A DNA stretch of 64,000 nucleotides. Origin: Siphonodentalium dalli. Taxonomy: Eukaryota > Mollusca > Scaphopoda > Gadilida > Siphonodentaliidae. This document shows, piece after piece, positions 33,001 to 44,655 of the stretch. The stretch lies in the NCBI GenBank assembly GCA_032622095.1, contig CP136064.1, positions 145,653,954 through 145,717,953 of the forward strand, given 5' to 3'. Each line of letters opens with the position of its first letter. The stretch's first letter is position 1. Position numbers and translations under genes: made by a program. The notes beneath the pieces are model-generated. The model worked only from the letters and a program-made list of their open reading frames with translations, was not told where the DNA came from and searched no databases.

Positions 33001-36000
33001 TCAGAGCAGAAAATAGTGTCCCTAAACGTTGCCGGTATTATGAGTAAAATTGATGAACCAGAATTTCTAAATTTTGTAGCAAATTTCGATATTTGTTTAC
33101 AGGAGACCAAAACTGATAGTATAGATATTATTGAAATTGCAGGCTTTAAAACTTTGATCCATCAATACAGAGAGGAAGTAACACTCCATCGTTCTGGGGG
33201 CCTCTGTGTACTTGTGAGAAACAATCTTTCTGATTTATTCGAAAAGTTAGCATCAAAATGTAAATTTATTGCGTGGTTTCGGGTGAATTTCGGCGAATCA
33301 TCACTTCTATAGTATTTGGTAATGTTTACATTCCGCCTGAGGGCTCTAAATACAGCTCAAATACATGTTTTAATGATATGTATAGATCAGTAGCAGATGT
33401 GAAGCCACTTAGTGAAAACATAATGCTATTCGGGGATTTCAATTCTCGAACTGCAAAACTTATTGATTACATAAATGAAGATTCCGACAATATTTGTATA
33501 CAGCCAACTAAACGTAAATCGCAAGACAAGAAAACTAACAATTTTGGGTACCGAATGAATGAATTTTGTAAAACAGTCGAGTTTCGAATTTTGAATGGCA
33601 GAACTGGAAGGGACAACGGAGTTTGGTCGAGTGACCTGTCGCAATGTAAGTGTTGTGGATTACGGGCTATCTACGGTATCCGCGTTGACCCGTATTGCCG
33701 AGTTCAGAGTGGCTGATTTCGACAACCTCTTGAGTGACTTACATAATCCGATTATCTCCAAGGTCGATCTGGACCAGTGTATCACAACTGCGTGCGGCCA
33801 ATCATACCTGGAATGTACACACTCGTCTGCTAATAGTGACCGACACAGTCACAACTATGCGGCTGCGAAAATCACATGGAGAGTGGAAAATGAACGTGAG
33901 TACATTACAAATTTGGACCCAAACCTCGTATCCCAGTTTGCCAAAGACATTAAAGTAGTGATAAACAAAACTGACGTGATTGGTGGTGATATGGATTTGT
34001 TAAAGGAATCGCTGAAGTCGATATATTTGAATAGTGCAACTCGAACAATGGGGACGGGTAATTTAAGGGGACAAAAAATAACAAAAAAGTCAATACCCTC
34101 CAGCCTTTGGTTCACCAAGGACTATACTAATACTAGACGAAATTATCGCAAAAACCTTAGGCACTATAAACTTATTAGATCTGAAAATAACAGACTTAAA
34201 CTGATAAAAACACGAAATTAATATAAATATATGATAAAGAAGAGTAAATTGACGTATCGAAATAATACTAGAACAAAAATATCTGATATGAGGTCTCGAA
34301 ACCTTCGTGATTATTGGAAACTACTAGGTTCCAAAAATAAAACAGCAAACCAAGATAGAACCCCATAATTAAGCCAGTTCTATTATCACTTCTCCAGTAT
34401 GAACCGCGCTGAACCCATAACAACAGACGAAGAAATAAATGTTCAAGATATACAGACCTCAGTACTTTATTATGACATTACTCCGTCGGAGATAGAAAAT
34501 GCTATCCGTAAACTAAAGTTAGGAAAATCAACTGGAATCGACCGAATTAAAAATGAGTATATAAAACTAGGAAACGCACCACTTAAAGAACCCTTACGTG
34601 ATTATTTCAATCTTATACTGAAAACAGGGGTAGTGCCATCGAAATGGGGAGTAGGTGTCATTCAGCCAATTTTCAAAAGGAACGAACCACACTTGCCACA
34701 AAACTATAGACCCATCACACTAGTAAGTTGCATCTCAAAAGTATTCACGTGTATCTTAAGTGAGAGAATCCAGATATTTCTTGAACAGAACGAACTATAC
34801 TTCATGAAAATCAAGCGGGCTTTAGAAAATCTTACTCAACCCTTGACCACATGTTCTCACTAAACGCTCTTATAGACCTAGCTAAAATGAGCAAGAAGAA
34901 ACTATATTGTGCTTTCGTCGACTTATCTAAGGCTTTTGACAGTGTGTGGCGCAAACTAACTGAAATTAAAATAACCGGACGTATCCTCAAAGTCATCAGA
35001 AGTCTATATGAAAACATTAAATCTTGTGTCATACACAACGACTCGTATTCTGGTCTTTTCAACTGTGAAATAGGCGCAAGGCAAGGTGGGAACCTATCTC
35101 CTGTACTCTTCTCGATATATACAAACTATTTAGAAAATTTCTTAAGTAAGAAACTTGTAAATGGCATAAACATATTTGAATACCCAGACGAAGAGCACAT
35201 GCGATACCTCAGACTATTCTGTCTTTTATATGCGGACGATACAGCACTGTTTTCACATACGGCTGATGGCCTGCAAAGTGTGCTTAATGACTATTCAACA
35301 TATTGCAAAAATGGAGACTAAATATAAATAACGAAAAAAGTAGTGTTGTGATATTTGGGCGTCACAACAAGAAAAATACTCTTCCTACTACATTCACATT
35401 GAATAATCAGCCAATAATGGTAAGCGATAACTATAAATATCTAGGTATAACATTATGTAAGAATGGATCTTTTGTAGCTGAAAAGAAAACGAGATGCGAC
35501 CAGGCAAAAAAAGCCATGTTCGGTCTCATATGTAAAAAAAACCCGCCGACTAAACTTGTCCCTAGACTGTATTCTGGACCTATACGAAAATAGTATTATT
35601 CCCATTCTACTCTACGGGTCGGAAATATAGGGGTAGGTAATAATAGCATTATACAACGTACCGAACTTTGGTTTCTTAAATATATTTTGAAACTTAAACC
35701 TAGTACCCCATCAGCTATTATCTATGGTGAACTCGAGTTGTACCCCATTACTGTCAAAATTGAACAGAGAATTCTGGCTTTTTGGGCGAGACTGATAAGT
35801 GGAAACCGAAACAAAATAAGCTACTTGCTTTATTGGTCTCTGTGTAGTAAATTCAATACTAATGATCGTCGTGTACACCATAATTCGGTATGGATAAAAT
35901 ATGTAAATAATTTACTGAACGCGCTGGGTATTAGTGGAGTCTGGGTCAGCCATGCGATCGTTTCTACGAAATCCTTTACTACACTCATTAAAAACAAAAC

Positions 36001-36420
36001 ATAGGATAAGTATTTAACTGGTTGGTGGGCCACTTTAAATTCCTCAGAGAAATAAACTTTTTATAGAGCTATCAAGCATTCGTATGGACTTGAAAAGTAC
36101 TTGATTTTCCTCGAAGAAATGGACGCATATGCCTACTACGTTTTAGAACTAGGCACCATCGTTTGACCATAGAAACTGGGGATTGGACTGGTTTATGAAA
36201 AGGCGTGATAATTTGCTCATTTTGTAATAAAATTATAGGAAACGAATTTCACACACTTATGGAATGTGAGATGTTTGAAAATTTAAGAAATAGATTAATC
36301 GCCCCGTACTATCGTCATCGACCATCACTACTTAAACTGGACCAATTATTGAACAACAAAAGACCGAAAATAATGCGCAATATCGCCAAACTAGTGGCAG
36401 ACATACTAAATGAATGCTGA
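33001..36420 (+). pseudogene. LINE B ORF2: APE endonuclease, reverse transcriptase and C-terminal domain
   Basis: All ORF2 domains appear in order. The endonuclease begins VSLNVAGIMSK (33018). It has DICLQETKTD, a frame change near 33290, GNVYIPPEGSK, IMLFGDFNSRT (33420) and, after another shift, SVVDYGLS and LLSDLHNPI (33730). SDLH stands where most relatives have SDH. The RT shows LKLGKSTGIDRIKNEYIK (34516), NYRPITLVSCISKVF, YCAFVDLSKAFDSVW (34905), GARQGGNLSPVLF and LLYADDTALF (35225). The thumb follows (KYLGITLCKNG). The C-terminal Cys/His block is CSFCNKIIGNEFHTLMEC, from 36212. At least seven frame changes and several stops show it is inactive. It is the most complete LINE in the window. 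Confidence 0.92.
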
Positions 36421-36676
36421 TACGTGTGTTATATAAACATACATAGATACAAATTAGCCCCCGACCTTACAATCACAAAAATTAGTTGCCCCCCCCCCCC
36501 CCCATTTGGGTGCAGCAACGAACCATGGAGTGTCTGACTTTAGTTTTGCATATTTCTCTCAGATTATCTACCTATTCATGTATAATTATGTAATCTGGCC
36601 GGCATGGCTCGGCGCATGTGTTTATAAATAGGCGCTCTCTCGGTCTGCCCATAAATCTAAGATTATTATTATTATT
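36421..36676 (+). mobile_element. LINE B 3' UTR with (ATT)n tail
   Basis: About 250 bp follows the ORF2 stop and contains a C15-type homopolymer near 36490. It ends in ATCTAAGATTATTATTATT. A trinucleotide tail is a plausible 3' terminus for this LINE. Confidence 0.55.
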
Positions 36677-39407
36677 TGCATCTTCTGGAAGTGTTATTTA
36701 TATATACATTTGTACGCAAATAAATTGTCTGGGGCAGGTCGGGAGGCGTCCTTATTTTGTTCTCTAATGTTGTATATAACAGTTTGAGAATAAAATATTA
36801 TCAGATATCAGACTTGCTTGTAAATGGAATGGGGTGTCTGGGCGAGTCGCGTCAGTGACTCAGTGATTATCTTTACCAGTGCGACTGCAAAAGTGCTCTG
36901 AACATTTTGTTTTTCATTAGGATTTGTAATTCTGACATCCAATGTGGATTTGTGTTGGGAAAACTCGGCAATGGTGGTAATGTACCATACATGCTACAGC
37001 GAACGATTCAACTTATATTTACTTGCGTCAATAATCATAAAATCAATGGATATTTAATTCACTGTGATAGCACATTCGGGATGCTTTGTAACTGATGCAT
37101 AGTGTCAACTTCAGCTCAGTTCACACCGCAGTGTTTTTTTAATGGCAATTAGTCACAAGGGGATTCACGATGATCATGACATGGGTGGATGGACTACTAT
37201 ATGTACTGCTCAAATGGTGAGTATAGTCCACCTGATACTAGTGGTACGGTTTACATGTGTCACTGTGCTCCACAGTTTCCGGACACTTCGTAAAGATTTA
37301 TTCACAACAGATTCCTTAATATAAATATAAAATAATAAATTATATTATAGGCTACACTGGAATATACTCAACTCATCATCAAATCCACAATCGACAATTA
37401 AATACAATTTCAGCCCAAGTGTTCAGGAACTGTGTTTGGCACCTCTCACTCTGTTCCACTATTCTTAGCAACAAATTAACGGTACACATTTTATCCACTG
37501 ATATATAGTTACATAGTTTGCCTGTTACCAGTAGGAGCTGCTGTCCATCTGGATTTATGACACGAATAATATTTAATACCTACATCTAAAGTGCGGTACT
37601 GAAAAATCATTGAATTGTCTGTCTGATTTAAGTGTCAGATGCAAAGTCATATACATAGGTCTTAACTTTTATAGTCTGAGAGAAATTGTTTGTGCCACTG
37701 TAAATTAATATAATAATTGCTTTGTTTAATACGCAGTGCTCTCCCATTACTAGTGCTAATGTAGATGAGACAGGGTGAGAGGATATATGTTCTTCAGGCA
37801 TGATGATTGTTGTTTATCAAATTTGTGATTAACATCATCTACATTTTTATACATATCAAATAATAATTTTGGACTTGATTTGTAATTTATAATGAAAATA
37901 TATAACAATTTATACAATTAAGTATATGAGAGATCAATTCACAGCGCGTTACCATTCGTTCACCTTGAAATAGACTGCGTTAGCACCTAAATTCCTCAAA
38001 ACTATCGAGGGAGCTCTTTCTATTGATGTTCTATGCAATTAGAAACTGTTCTTTAGTCCCACATGGAATTCGAAACTGACGTACAGAACCAGTTCAACCA
38101 TGTTCATTCAAAATTGTAATGTATGTTACATGATAACTCTGTGGGTGAAAATCATAGCCGTATATATGTATACGTACGTACGGGCGACACTTTTTGTATA
38201 TAATATATTCATGGTTGTAACACCGTTTTTTTGTGTGTAGAATATACCTTGTATATACACATACATATAACAAAATATATTCAAATTAATCTTAAATTTA
38301 TGTATAAATCGGTCAGAATTGTGAAAAATACACTAATTTGCCATAATTTATCACTGAAATACCATTCAATTTGCCCGAAAAGTACCCGAATTTCACCGAT
38401 AATATCTCAAATTTTCCCGAAAATTGCCCGATTTAAAATGTACGACGTGACTGGAGCAATGTCATTCAGTGCACGTGTTTTACCTTGGGCTATAATAGCT
38501 ATATAGCTACTCTCCAATACCAATTCTCATACCGATATGACTGCATATAAAGCCCGACAGAGGGATGAGAAACTTGTGACGAATCAGATTGTGATCTTAC
38601 AACGGCAATTCTGAATCAGCGCCTTCACCCAAATAAGAAACTAATGCAAATACGGGTAGGTAAGGTCAGCTAGACACCTTTATAGTTTGTTTGATTAATT
38701 TCGATTCGCTTGCCCATCGGTAAATATTGTATTTATTCAACGTCTTGAATTATGCTTTTCAATGGTGAGTGTTGGGCAAGAAATGCTACGCTTTTCTTTC
38801 ATCCTTTCATCACAATACAATGGGAATCACCCTGTGACTTGTATATTTGAAGGACGGTGTATTAGACTATCATCCCTTGTAGGAAAAGAATGCTAACATA
38901 GTGCAAATAGACACACTTCTATTGATCGAGCTCGCGTTGTGTTCTCTAGTTAGTGTTGGGCTTAATTCGGCGGATTAAAACTCTTGCTACTTTGTCTGAC
39001 AGAAGACGACAAACACAATTTTTTTAATGATTGAGTATTATTACGCTGATCATTATAACGGTCCGTATGTGCATGGCGTAAAGCTGGCCAGTATATAACT
39101 TGAACTCTGATTATAGTTCCTGACAAAACTTCACACACACAATTGACATATAATGTAGTCAAGTGAACATCACTCTTCAGTAGAGGTTGAGCAATATGAC
39201 AGAACAAACGCATCATATAATATGGACCATCGTTAAAACGAGACACGCAAAAAGCCATTTACTGGATATGGTGCAAAGTTGACCAGCCGATAACTCTTAA
39301 ACGTGGTCTGAATTCCACCACTCAAGAGTGCTACTAAATATGTCTGGATACATAGTATACTATAAAGACGCACGTCGTCGCATTAACAACTTCGACTTTA
39401 ACAGTTA
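36677..39407. other. No recognisable gene or element
   Basis: A long AT-rich stretch with only short open frames (up to 98 codons, none conserved). No hairpin, tandem array or RNA gene was noticed. Confidence 0.5.
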
Positions 39408-40019
39408 TTAGAGCACAATCCCATTGTTGCAATCGTTCCCTGATTTTTTGTTTAAACAATATTTATTTCTACCCTCAATTAATACATGTATACATGAAAC
39501 AAGACATTGAACATTATGATTTATATGACAGATTAGAACAGAAGAGAGTGAAGAGGATCTAACAACAAGTTATCTCCTCGGAAAGAAAAGCATGCAGAAT
39601 AGTATGTAGAAGGAGCGTATGGCAAGAGGCCGAGTTAAAGAGAACAGGTTGAGGGAAAATGAAAATAACAAGAAATAAAACATTAGGAATAGTATAATTA
39701 TTATGAATCAGGTGATGCAGAAGAGATGGAAAGAATGGGACAGAGAGTGAGTTAAGCACACCAATTCCCAAGGTTGGCGAAGGAATAGTTCAATGATTAT
39801 CCCATTGTTAGGCACACGCGACTCATAACAGACAAATCGCACGGGCGTTTCAAAGTGGGACCAGTCCGTGTTGTTTCGGACATATCTATTCACATTCAAC
39901 GGCGATAAGTTCATGTTAATCACGTTTTTGGGCGTGGCTGACCGGCTATTGTGTCCAATCGCGGCCAGCCACGGCACATTTCCAGTTTAATGCATTATGT
40001 GGGATCAATTGTGCTCTAA
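39408..40019. mobile_element. Possible MITE with TTAGAGCACAAT inverted ends
   Basis: TTAGAGCACAAT at 39408-39419 is exactly inverted as ATTGTGCTCTAA at 40008-40019. The interior includes a reversed LINE-like 3' end (TATTTATTTCTACCCTCAAT near 39461). Target duplications were not seen, so the pairing may be fortuitous or part of a larger structure with the adjacent hairpin. Confidence 0.4.
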
Positions 40020-40023
40020 GTCG

Positions 40024-40110
40024 GTTAGAGCACGCGAATAGTTCTTTACCAGAATAAATCTCGCCTTCGACTCGATTGATTCTGGTAAAGAACAATTCTT
40101 GTGCTCTAAC
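40024..40110. repeat. Hairpin with 37-bp arms
   Basis: GTTAGAGCACGCGAATAGTT is inverted in the right arm, which ends GTGCTCTAAC at 40110. Pairing continues through CTTTACCAGAAT with four or so mismatches. The loop reads TCGCCTTCGACTC. It begins only five bases after the 39408-40019 pair and uses the same TTAGAGCAC word. Confidence 0.75.
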
Positions 40111-40456
40111 AATTACTGAGCGTTAATTAATATAGGAAATAGCTCTAAAAATCAGAATATAACAATGAAATCACTTCTAGTCTGAAGAAAATGAAACTTT
40201 GGATAATCATGAAATGTTTTCTTCAGATTTGAAGTGAAATCGCAGTCATTATCAACTGTTTCAAGACGGGTGGTTGAGTTGACCCGACCCAATTAATCGG
40301 CTTGTCACGCCTCTTCACAGTTTCTTCAAATTAAATAATTTCTGTTATCTTTTGATTTGTTTTCCTGGTGTTTGCAGTATTGTGTTCTGTATAGTCGTGT
40401 ATCATGATTCTGTCTTCTCATGTCTCTTTGAGTTTCGTCTTGATGATTATCGACTT

Positions 40457-40535
40457 TTTAGCGCACCGAGACGAAGTCTCCGGTGGAGTTATAGTCATCA
40501 CTCCTCGTCCGTCGTCCGTCCGTTCATCCGTGCTC
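40457..40535 (-). repeat. Dispersed module with GACGGACGACGGACGAGGAG
   Basis: Reversed, this reads as a GACGG-rich run, then GGAGTGATGACTATA, CTCCACCGGAGAC and TTCGTCTC. The same order occurs at 47803-47870 and 50080-50168 on the plus strand, at the ends of 150-bp repeat arrays. It is probably the terminal part of one repeat family. Confidence 0.7.
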
Positions 40536-40652
40536 CCGACTCATTCAATGAGTATAGGGCGGTTAAGGGCTAAATATGTCCACAACAACTTCATAAACAT
40601 CGCATGAAAATGCAAAGTGACCATCTGGGTTCCAACCTCAAGTTGAAAGTTG

Positions 40653-41166
40653 AGGCACGGGCGGCGTTCGTTGCAGAAATATTCATATTTGTTCAAATCG
40701 CCACCAACAGAAGGAATATTAAAATATATATAGTTTTGTTCATATGCAAACATAATCAGCGCGTAAATAATATATTGTCGTCAAGGTGTACGATGGTGGC
40801 GTAAACAACAGCCTGCTCGTGTTACAGAAGTTTTGCTTCTGTTTACATAACACAACGCAATTATAATAGGTTAATCACACAAAAAATATATAAACGCTCT
40901 TTATTATTTCCATATAAGGAAAACAGCAACAAATAACGCTCTTTATGTTTACCATATCCGGATCTAAACAAAAGCCAGGAAACGTTTTTTGCTTTTGTTT
41001 ACATAACAAAGTGAAAACAATTGACAATAACATACTGTTTATGCCATATTTCTGAATGGTATAACAACAAAGTCTGTCTATATTTTACTATTCTTTCTGT
41101 TTATGGCGGTTTTTGACGGAGGTGAATATTTTAACAGCATACCCACCGCCAACGCCGCCCGTATCT
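40653..41166. mobile_element. TTAA MITE family P2, copy 2
   Basis: The 514-bp copy matches 24739-25232 in the same orientation. Its ends are AGGCACGGGCGGCGTT and, inverted, AGATACGGGCGGCGTT. TTAA follows on the right (41167-41170). The left flank is mutated (GTTG), so only one side shows the expected target. Confidence 0.78.
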
Positions 41167-41538
41167 TTAATTAGTTCGCCTGTGTGCATATCACGACAGC
41201 AACTGCTTCGTTAAGTAAAAAAATGTCCCGGAATTTGGACAAGTTTATCAAAAAAACACAATGTGTATTATTAGAAGAATCGAGGCAATCCAACGGACGC
41301 TATATAAATGTACATTAACCATGCACAGATCATTACATTGAAATGCAATGATAATAACCATACAAGGTAAGTTTTCTTCACATACATACTAAATGTTATC
41401 AACACATGTTCATGCGTGTCCAACCTGGTGATACTTACAGTGTTCTCGAGTCACTAATATGGGCATATCATACTCAGAAATTATTATGCAAAAGGTAAAC
41501 ACATTACAAAACTAAGTTATATAAGTCGTATAGCTTAA

Positions 41539-42117
41539 AGGGATACTGTACCCAAAATGTTGTTGTTGGTTTCTATAGTCTCCGAGTCGGAGAATAAGGT
41601 AACACATTTTCCATTATTTGAAAGTCTGTTGAGCACGAAGTAGTGTTACGGATGGCAAATTTACCGGAATGCAAAAATACAAATTGTCGTTGTCGGGTAA
41701 TTTTTGTACAGTTTTCAACCAAATGTATCAAATAAAAGTTATATTATATGCATACTAGTCCCATATACTCATTTAAGTTATTGTATCGTCACTAGTGAGT
41801 GAGTGGCTTGAGTTTTCTCCCTGTATCGTCATAATGTTTTAAACGATCGTGTGTGCGATCGGTGTATCAATCCAGTATCCCTCAATTAATTTGATTACGT
41901 TTTGTACACGGAAATTCGTAATTTAATTGACGCCATTTTATGGCTCCAGTCATAAATTCAATTTATATCAAATTATTAACTTTGATTTTAAGATAGCCTA
42001 TTAACCTGATCGTTACAGAATACATCTTCGACTCAAATTATTTATGTTTCTATATATTATCGATATTAGATCGTTGTTATCACCGGAAATTTATTGAAAA
42101 TGGCGTACAGTACCCCT
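41539..42117. mobile_element. TTAA MITE family P1, copy 2 (opposite orientation)
   Basis: The 579-bp copy is homologous to 30739-31330 in reverse. The left end is AGGGATACTGTACCC, next to TTAA (41535-41538). The right end is GTACAGTACCCCT, followed by TTTA, a one-base decay of the target. The internal palindrome has changed to ATGGCTCCAGTCAT. Confidence 0.88.
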
Positions 42118-43544
42118 TTTATGCTTCCTAATTAATATTTGATGAATATATTGATTGGAAATAATTTTTCTGCAGACCCCCAGTTCCCAATTAGAATGAT
42201 CTCAGTGGCATAGACTAGAACACTTAATCAACGCCCAAACAAAGATTGTAAAGTTGGACATATCTAGATCGCTTTAGATAAAAACTATCGAACAATACAT
42301 ATGTCTGAGAAAATGTCCTCTTGGCCCTGAGAAAGATGATTCAAGAAAATTACTGTTTACATATTTAGTTGTATGCATTAATGTCATGTTCTTAAATAAA
42401 TACAGTATTGATCCTTAATTTCATTTCATTTGCTGTTCATTGCCATCAATATTGTTCTGCCAGTTCTATACTTATGTATTTTATGTGTTTGCGGAATGTT
42501 CAGTCTCTAAATGTTTCTGTTCCCCAATCAGGCACTCTCGCTGTGGTTCATGTGATTCTATGTGTATACATTTGCTCTGTTTTAGTCTAATTATTTCTTC
42601 TACACTCTTGCGTCGGTTATTTATGATTCAGTCTTATTCAGTTCTGATATGGCCTTGCGACTTAACCGACGTTAAGCAATATACATGTACTAAGCAACAA
42701 AGCATATATACACATGGTGGCAACGGCAGTTGTTATTTTGCCTCAAACTCCATGCAGGGTTTACCTCCCTTGATGAATCGGTAATACCGCTGCAACCGGC
42801 GACATTTCACCCACATTTGGTGGACTTCCGCGAAAATAGCGAACAGAGCAGCATGCTGCTCTTGTTAAGCATACAAAACATCGAACAAAATTTGTATAAA
42901 TTTTGAACCTTAAGTTTGAAAAGTCCCACTAAAACCGAAGAACTATATTTCGAAACGGTGTGATTCGGTTCTCCGATTATTTTATCAGCACAAAAGTCAA
43001 AACGCACATGGACGACAGTGTCACGACAACACGCATGGCAAGTCAGACACAAGAGTTATAATTTGCTCCAATTTTGACGAGTTGCTTGCGAAAATCGTCA
43101 ACAAAACTACCGCTCTGATCCTCCATTCTGTCATTAAGTTTTTAGTGCGGGAATCGTTCTCAAAGCACATAGGAAATTTGACTTTGGGGCGATCGGTTTT
43201 CGCCATTTTGTTCGGAAAACCCCGCGCTAAATATAGAAACGGAAACTAGTACCCAGCCGGTGACAGAGTCAGTAAGGAAGTATGACTGGTGCGCTCTGGT
43301 AGAGATTGACTTTACCTATCGGTTGATTATAACTTGGGAAATTTGGATTTCACTGTGTCAACAGATTTCACATGTGTCTCGCGGTTTACGAATATGAGTA
43401 AATGTTAGCCCGAAATTACCATTGCTTTTCTTTGTTATCATATGGAATCGTATTAATTAATCCAGCTCCGAATCGCATCAAACCAATCCAATATATATTG
43501 GCATGTGTCAATGGTACAACTGTATACCGAAAACAATCAGCAAC
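42118..43544. other. No recognisable gene or element
   Basis: No conserved coding or repeated structure was seen. Open frames up to 114 codons (42440-42784) have no recognisable motif. Confidence 0.5.
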
Positions 43545-43603
43545 AAGAAATAAAGATGCATGCATCAGATCGCCCATGAATTATTTTACAAAGAATTACT
43601 TTT
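43545..43603. repeat. Outer inverted-repeat block, left copy
   Basis: AAGATGCATGCATCAGATCG and the following GAATTATTTTACAAA are repeated in inverted orientation at 54963-55023 with only a few changes. This places matching sequence outside the large inverted arms at 44.7 and 54.9 kb. Confidence 0.75.
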
Positions 43604-43929
43604 GAAATCTGATAGAATTTATGATGTATTAAATAACGCGTTCTACTAAAGTACATGGTATATACTATACATGTTAACTATATATATATATATATATATC
43701 TTTTTAAAGGGGTAATGTGCAATTATTAATATTATACTTGTTCTTGGTAACCACTTAATAAGTATTTTAAATGAAGTTTTTGACGTGAAATGAAGTAAAT
43801 ATTTTGTACATGGACGGAAGTGTTTACGACGATAAGCAAATAGTTAATTAAAAGTAGAATAGTTAATATTATTACTGACCTTTAGTAAAGGAAATATGTT
43901 TATAAAAATGTGAATTAAAACATTAAGCT
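43604..43929. other. AT-rich spacer
   Basis: It contains a short (AT)n run at about 43680-43700 and TTTAAAGGGGTAATGTGC, which resembles one end of MITE P1, but no partner end was found. Confidence 0.4.
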
Positions 43930-44350
43930 CAATACCATGTGCGTGTGTTCGCGGTGGGTGACGGGTAGGGACTCAGTGACAGTGGATACAGTGCGTACTT
44001 ATATTCTATGGTACACTATCGGGTCTATTTGAAAATTTCATGTGCATGTTTTCACGTTTGGTCATCAAAATCATGTAGGGACGCGGCGACAGGCGGTTGC
44101 GGTGCACGTACGTACTTTTTTTTCTAATATTGATTTTGACACTGCTGGGTCTGTTTGACAATTCCATGTGCATGTTCTCACAACTGGTTAGATGTAGGGA
44201 CGAGGCGACATGGGATTAGCGTGTACGCCATTGTATTGCATGGCCCATGTCTGTGCATGTGCATGTTTTCAAATTTCACAATATGTCCCATGTAGAAACG
44301 TGGCGACATGGGGTTAGGGTGTGCGTACTTTGCGTAAATTGCATATGTAT
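43930..44350. repeat. Degenerate tandem array, units about 90-130 bp
   Basis: TGTGCATGTTxTCA recurs at 44041, 44167 and 44258, alternating with GTAGGGACGxGGCGACA-type words and GTGCGTAC or relatives. Unit lengths vary, indicating an old array. Confidence 0.6.
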
Positions 44351-44655
44351 ATTTGTGGTGACAACTAGATAAGCTAACGTTTCTTTTCCGAATTTCTTTT
44401 CATGAACCTCAGGATCCATCTTGGATTTTACTCTTTGCATCATTAAAGTCTTTGGAATGCATTACAGCCCGCATCTGTCCGTCTGCATATTGGATGTCAC
44501 TATTTGAATCTATCGGCAAACCATATAGCCCGCATTTATGAGCAGGTAATTATCAAATTCTACATGCATGACCAAGCTTCATATCTAGGTGTAATTTGGC
44601 CGTGTAAGTACCATGTGCTTGATCGCGAGTATACACCAGACATCTCGTTCTGATA

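Noticed and set aside
30132-36676. Reading LINE B as an active element
   Set aside because: ORF1 has a frameshift and two large interruptions, and ORF2 has many frame changes, so this copy cannot be autonomous.
42440-42784. 114-codon plus-strand frame
   Set aside because: Cys/Ser-rich but without a recognisable domain; not bounded by convincing splice sites or a start context.
43711-43730. TTTAAAGGGGTAATGTGC as another MITE P1 end
   Set aside because: Only the first few bases agree and no inverted partner with TTAA was found nearby.
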